Assembly (NCBI GenBank): GCA_025558095.1
Contig: JAIVFI010000022.1
Location: forward strand, 642,475 to 706,474
Direction: 5' to 3'
Source of the DNA: Hyaloraphidium curvatum
Taxonomy: Eukaryota; Monoblepharomycota; Hyaloraphidiomycetes; Hyaloraphidiales; Hyaloraphidiaceae
DNA length: 64,000 bases
Part shown: positions 59,934-64,000 of the stretch, piece after piece
Layout: each line of letters starts with the position of its first letter
How positions within the stretch are numbered: the first letter of the stretch is position 1
Notes under the pieces: generated by a model
Told to the model about the DNA's origin: nothing
Seen by the model: only the letters and a program-made list of their open reading frames with translations
Databases searched by the model: none
Position numbers and translations under genes: made by a program

Positions 59934-62900
59934 ATGACCGCCGCTGGATCACCGTCCTCCGGCGCGCCGTCGGCAGTCAGCGGCGCGCCGGCCCATGCGC
60001 CGCTGATCCAGCCCTGCTTGGCGCTTCTCAAGGCAATCCGTCTCGGGGGCACCAAACAGGCCGCACACGCCGCTAAGCTTGCAGAGCTCACCCGAGGCTC
60101 GGAGCTCGCGCTCGGTGGTCAAAGCGCATTTGCACTGTCGTTTTGCGAGGTCTTCCGGGCTCTTGATAGCGAGCTCCAGACGGTCCTCGCGGATCTCGCG
60201 GAGTGCTGCGGTGCCCTCGTCCGGGAGGACCCACGGGTGCCGGCAGACCCGCTTGTGGGCAAGATCCAGCTCCTGCAGTCAGCTTTTGATTCAGAAGACT
60301 GGCCTGCGGCCTTCTCTGCCACCGAGGATCTCGTCACAAACAAAGAGCTCTTCGCTTTGGGGCAGCATGCTGCTGCGCTTGCCGCCTTCGACGAGGTATT
60401 CGCTCTGCTGGGCCAGCACGCATCCGAACAAGCGCTCGATATTATGGTCAAGCTTGTGGACGTTTGGGAGTACCGGAATCGCGCCGAGTCCTCAGAAAGC
60501 CTGGGGAAACCCTCCTCTGAGTCGGATTCCGTGGCCGGCTCCCAAGACCCGCTCCCCTTCACCTCACCGCGCTACAGCGGCGCCGCAACCATGTATCCGT
60601 TCGCTAGACAGGCCGTGGTCACCGCCCAAACGGTGGAGGACGCACCCTCGAGCATGGAGCCGCAGTGTGAGACCCCGCGTGTTTTCGCTGTCACAACTGC
60701 TGACGTCGCTGTCCCCGTATCAGTCACCGCCGAGGGAATCATCTGGCCCGACTTCTTCACGCTCCGGAAAGCGAGTGCAAAGGAGGACACGGAGAAGCAG
60801 GGGGAAACGCTGGTCATGATCCAAGACATCTTTGCAGCTTTCCATCCGACACCCGACTTGGCCGAGCTGAAGGGCTACATCGCCAAGCCGCGGTACAAGA
60901 CGCGATCTGCGCCCAAAGACGGCAGAGAGAACGGCACTGATACTGGGTATGTGCCGTGCAAGGACCAATGGATTGCAATTGGAGCGTGGATGTTTTTCGC
61001 GTGCCTCGACGAGGACGAGAAGGCAGCATTCGTCTTCAACATCAAGGCTGTGATGGTGCGTTATGCGATGGAGGCTGCTCGGTCTTTGCGCAGTCTTCTG
61101 ACTGATGCCACCGCAGCAGGTTTCGCGGGACGAAATCGGAAACCTCTTCAATGACTTGCGGGACGAAGACGGCAATCTTCCACAAATGAAACACATGAAG
61201 ATCAGCGGCGCGGGGCCGAAGGTTGTTCTCTACAAGAACCGCTTCCAGACCTACGTCGGAAACGTACGTGAACCCAGTGCAGGCGGACTTGGCCATATGG
61301 ATGCGGACTGATCATTCGATCGTTCTCGCTGCAGATGATCAAGAGCTTCCCGTATTTGGCATTCTACGAGGACGCCTGGATCCTGGCAGTGATCTACTCG
61401 ACGCAACGCAGGGGCGTGGCGAAGGCAAGTGCGTGACTTCGCTGTGACCGCAGAGCCTGTGTGCACCTCTCACCAATTGCTTCCCAGTCAAGGACCAGGA
61501 GAAGGACCAGCAGCAGGATCCTGCTGTGGACGGCGACCCACAGCCGTCGGCTTTGGATACGCCTTTTCCGCCCCCGCGCCTGGACAGCGACGAGCAGATG
61601 CGCCTCAAGAAGATCGAGAAGAAGAAATGTGGGTCTTTGCTTGCAGCGAGCACGCGATCGGCACGCACCGTCCGTTCTCATTGCTCGTCATTAGCCAAAG
61701 CCGCACCCCAGCCCGCAACTGTCGCCATGCCCGCAGCCGTTGCCAAGCCCGCAGCCGTTGCCAAGCCCGCACCCGTGCGCAAGCACGCAACCGCGCCCAA
61801 GTCCACCGCAGCAGCAGCCGTGCCCAAGCCCGCAGCAGCCGCACCCAAGTCCAGGGAGGCCAGTGCAGCCGTGCCCAAGCCCGCAGCAGGCGCCCCCAAG
61901 TCCACCGCAGCCGTGCCCAAGCCCGCAGTAGCCGCGCCCAAGTCCACTGCAGCAGTGCCCAAGCCCGCAGCAGCCGCGTCCAAGCCCGCAACCGCGCCCA
62001 AGGCCACCGCAGCCGCACCAAAGCCAGCAGCCACGCCGGAACCCGCAGCAGCCGCCAAGCCCCCGCTCCTCCCGCAGAAGCTGCCCGCACAGAAGCCGAT
62101 CTCACAGAAGCCGGTGAAGGTGGCGTCTGGTTCGGGGATCTCCGCAGCCGGCGCCCCACCACTGCCCCGCGAGCCCGACTCAGACATCCGCGAAGTCGAC
62201 GCCGCTGAAGTGGCGCCGGCCAAGGTCTACCAGACTACGAAAACCAAGCCTCATCCGCCAACGGAGGATCCATTGTACTGGGAGGCTTGCGCTGGCATCT
62301 CGCGCGAGGAGTTCGTTTCGAACTTCATCGACGGAGGTAGGTGCCGCCACCGCACCAATCCCGATAAATGACACCGCGTTCCACGCAAGCAGACGATCTC
62401 GACGTAAACCATTTCCGGGTTTCGGCCGGCAGAATCGTTTACCTGGCGAAATCCGGCAAGCTGGATTCTCTGTCTGGGACTGTGGCATCGGGCGCGTCGT
62501 CGTCGTCGACATTTGATTCCATCCAACCCCTCGCGCAGCTCATCATCAAGCTGTTTCCTTGGGTCCTGGCGAACAGCCCGCGGAGTACCGACGACGTTAT
62601 TCGACTGATTCGCGGGGGACCTTCTCCGAGCCCTCCACGCAGCTCCTCGCCGCGAGCATTGGTATCTCAGGCCGCATCGGATGACCCGGTCGATGGTCCA
62701 TCACCAGCTACCCGTGCGTCTGCGGCCGATCGCAAGTTCTTGACTGATGGCGCCTCTTCCGTTCTCTAGAGCGCTCGGACAGCAGCAGCAACGATTCGCC
62801 CGACGAGAGCGAGGAATCCTCTGCCGAAGACTCCGAATCCGTGCTCGGCGCAAACTTGGGCGAGTCACATGGCCCACGAGTACGCCGTCGTGGAGCTACC

Positions 62901-63262
62901 GTTGACGCTGGTAGGTTGCAAACTCGGGTGCTGGTCAAGTTGCTGACAACCTCCCCTCTCCTTCCGGCCAAGCTACAACCAAGAAGCCGCGCAATTCCAA
63001 GAAGACCGGCTCCACCGCGAACAAGAAGCCGGCGGTCAAGTCGACGGCAGGCAAGTCGATGGCAGACAAGGGAGGACGCGGGAAGGAGAACGCTGATTCA
63101 CGCGGAAACAGTGCGTACGCTGGCTACGCGCGACTGGACGCTGATTGCCACCTTCCAACAGGCCAGCAGAACAGCATCACCGACTACTTTTCCCAGCCAG
63201 ACCCTCCTGAGCGTCTCCCGCAGCGTTCGAACCGGTTCAATGGAACCTTTTCGGGGCTCTAG
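59934..63262 (+). CDS. 966-residue protein with Ala/Lys/Pro repeats and a C-terminal PIP box
   Basis: Eight exons (59934-61055, 61117-61263, 61335-61428, 61488-61628, 61695-62336, 62390-62713, 62770-62910, 62973-63262), all joined in frame. Exon 1 is helical (PCLALLKAIRLGGTKQAAHA, LVGKIQLLQSAFDSEDWPAA, AAFDEVFALLGQHASEQALD) and then holds an ordered block with KDQWIAIGAWMFFACLDEDE; the next exons continue VSRDEIGNLFNDLRDEDGNL and MIKSFPYLAFYEDAWILAVI. Exon 5 is a run of KPAAxxPKS-type repeats. A short ordered part, DDLDVNHFRVSAGRIVYL, precedes Ser-rich and Lys-rich tails. The last exon has QNSITDYF (63167-63190), which fits the QxxIxxYF PCNA-binding box. I do not recognise the globular domain. 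The PIP box and basic tail suggest nuclear action at replication or repair sites. Confidence 0.65.
61695..62060 (+). repeat. Coding repeat of Ala/Lys/Pro units
   Basis: Units of about 30-45 bp encode variants of VAKPAA, VPKPAAxAPKSTAA. Codons CCC AAG CCC GCA recur throughout. The region resembles the basic Ala/Pro/Lys tails of linker-histone-like proteins. Confidence 0.8.
63167..63190 (+). other. PIP-box coding site
   Basis: Codes for QNSITDYF; Gln at position 1, Ile at 4, Tyr and Phe at 7 and 8 match the PCNA-interacting consensus. Confidence 0.7.
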
Positions 63263-63337
63263 GGACAACCACAGGCACGTGCGGCGGGAGCATGGGTAGG
63301 TAGGCTTGGACGCGTACTGCCCGAGCAAAGGTGCATT

Positions 63338-63423
63338 GACAGCGGATCGCATGCGGATCTGAAGCAGACGACATGCGGATCTGAAGCAGACAACATACGG
63401 ATCTGAAGCAGACATCAAGTGGA
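63338..63423 (+). repeat. Tandem 22-bp repeat made of the GCGGAY motif
   Basis: ACAGCGGATCG leads into three copies at 22-bp spacing of CATGCGGATCTGAAGCAGAC (the third has CATACGGA). It is the densest form of the motif found next to the other subtelomeric genes. Confidence 0.8.
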
Positions 63424-63560
63424 TACTTAGCAGAGGAATTACGGGAAGTGAAACGGAGAACGATCAGTAGTCTGGCAGATGTCTATTGGGAGTGCTGGCG
63501 GGGTGTCAAAAGTCATGGGGCCAAATAAAAGGACCGGGCAAACGTTTTCGGCGCCCGATG

Positions 63561-63865
63561 CCGACCATTGTTCCCATGTCAAGACCAATGTCAGAAAAGG
63601 CTTTCCCATGTCGCACACCGCGGTTCCCATGTTTAACCCATGTGGGATACCGCCTTCCCATGCCACGATCCCATGTTGCACACAGGCATCCCATGCGATG
63701 CACAAAGACTTTCCCATTTTGGGCCCCATTCTCGGGCCCTGGTCCTTTCCCCCACCAAGGAAATTCCCATGTTCCCTATCTCAGATTCCCATGTTGACCG
63801 ACCTCGGACCACTGGAATTCCCATGTCGGGCCCCATGTCCGGCCCATGTCGGACCCCATGTTCAC
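63561..63865 (+). repeat. TTCCCATG-rich telomere-associated array
   Basis: TTCCCATG or CCCATG recurs a dozen or more times at irregular spacing, directly before the telomere. It is the inverse complement of the CATGGGAA array at 44581-44830. Confidence 0.8.
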
Positions 63866-64000
63866 TTAGGTTAGGTTAGGTTAGGTTAGGTTAGGTTAGG
63901 TTAGGTTAGGTTAGGTTAGGTTAGGTTAGGTTAGGTTAGGTTAGGTTAGGTTAGGTTAGGTTAGGTTAGGTTAGGTTAGGTTAGGTTAGGTTAGGTTAGG
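63866..64000 (+). repeat. Telomere, (TTAGG)27
   Basis: 27 perfect TTAGG pentamers to the last base, G-rich strand 5' to 3' toward the end, as expected at a right-hand chromosome end. Confidence 0.95.

Noticed and set aside
63866-64000. Insect or other arthropod origin based on TTAGG
   Set aside because: Gene families and intron style are fungal; a repeat unit alone is weak evidence.

Overview
The window looks like the right-hand end of a chromosome from a GC-rich fungus, probably an early-diverging (chytrid-like) one. Three things point that way. Genes are split by short introns (about 47-85 nt, GTGGGT or GTGAGT donors, CTRAY-like branch sites). Several proteins belong to fungal families: two with a fungal transcription-factor middle homology domain, two GATA factors, a Fox2-type beta-oxidation enzyme, a chromodomain Ty3 integrase and a CACTA/Tnp2 transposase. 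The last 135 bases are 27 perfect TTAGG repeats with the G-rich strand running off the 3' end, which is a telomere. The species assignment is inference.

Left arm (1 to about 41.6 kb), compact and very GC-rich. The order is: end of a peroxisomal multifunctional enzyme (-); PRISE-like reductase (-); polytopic membrane protein A (+) with an F-box/LRR 3' fragment abutting its stop; HTTM-like membrane protein (+); a broken F-box/LRR gene (+); classical SDR (-); membrane protein B (+), a paralogue of A; GATA factor 1 (+); a signal-peptide protein kinase (-); a GPI-type EGF-repeat protein (-); a MYND gene with an in-frame stop (+); a membrane-anchored methyltransferase (+); GATA factor 2 (+); a broken methyltransferase (+); a Ser/Thr kinase (-); fungal TF-domain protein 1 (+); two small unknown genes (-); a very large Pro-rich gene (-); TF-domain protein 2 (+); a pentameric ligand-gated ion channel (+); and an Ala/Pro-rich nuclear-type protein (+). 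Local duplication (membrane proteins, GATA, TF-domain, F-box) followed by decay of some copies is the main theme.

Transition (41.7 to 44.8 kb), made of transposon debris. It holds a LINE-like 3' end sharing a 28-bp tail with a second locus at 25.7 kb, a 10-bp satellite, and a 5'-truncated chromovirus integrase. The integrase runs into a CATGGGAA-rich array containing a telomere-like CCTAACCCCTAA relic. The same motif, inverted (TTCCCATG), lies beside the real telomere, so 44.6-44.8 kb may be an old chromosome end.

Subtelomeric block (44.9 to 63.3 kb), visibly less GC-rich. It holds an F-box/LRR protein, a SET-domain protein, a frame-broken gene, an apparently intact CACTA/Tnp2 transposase, a disordered basic protein, an Ulp1-like cysteine protease, a roughly 14-exon C2H2-finger gene and an 8-exon gene whose protein ends in a consensus PCNA-interacting (PIP) box. 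Most of these genes have a related GCGGAY / GCATGCGGA motif cluster in the flanking intergenic DNA that I did not see in the left arm. How they work together is not shown by the sequence. The set (ubiquitin adaptor, lysine methyltransferase-like fold, SUMO-protease-like fold, transposase, PCNA ligand) suggests a subtelomeric, transposon-associated block acting on chromatin or replication, and this is offered only as a hypothesis.

All exon joins were made by eye from GT-AG sites, reading frame and family resemblance; no alignment or search was run.
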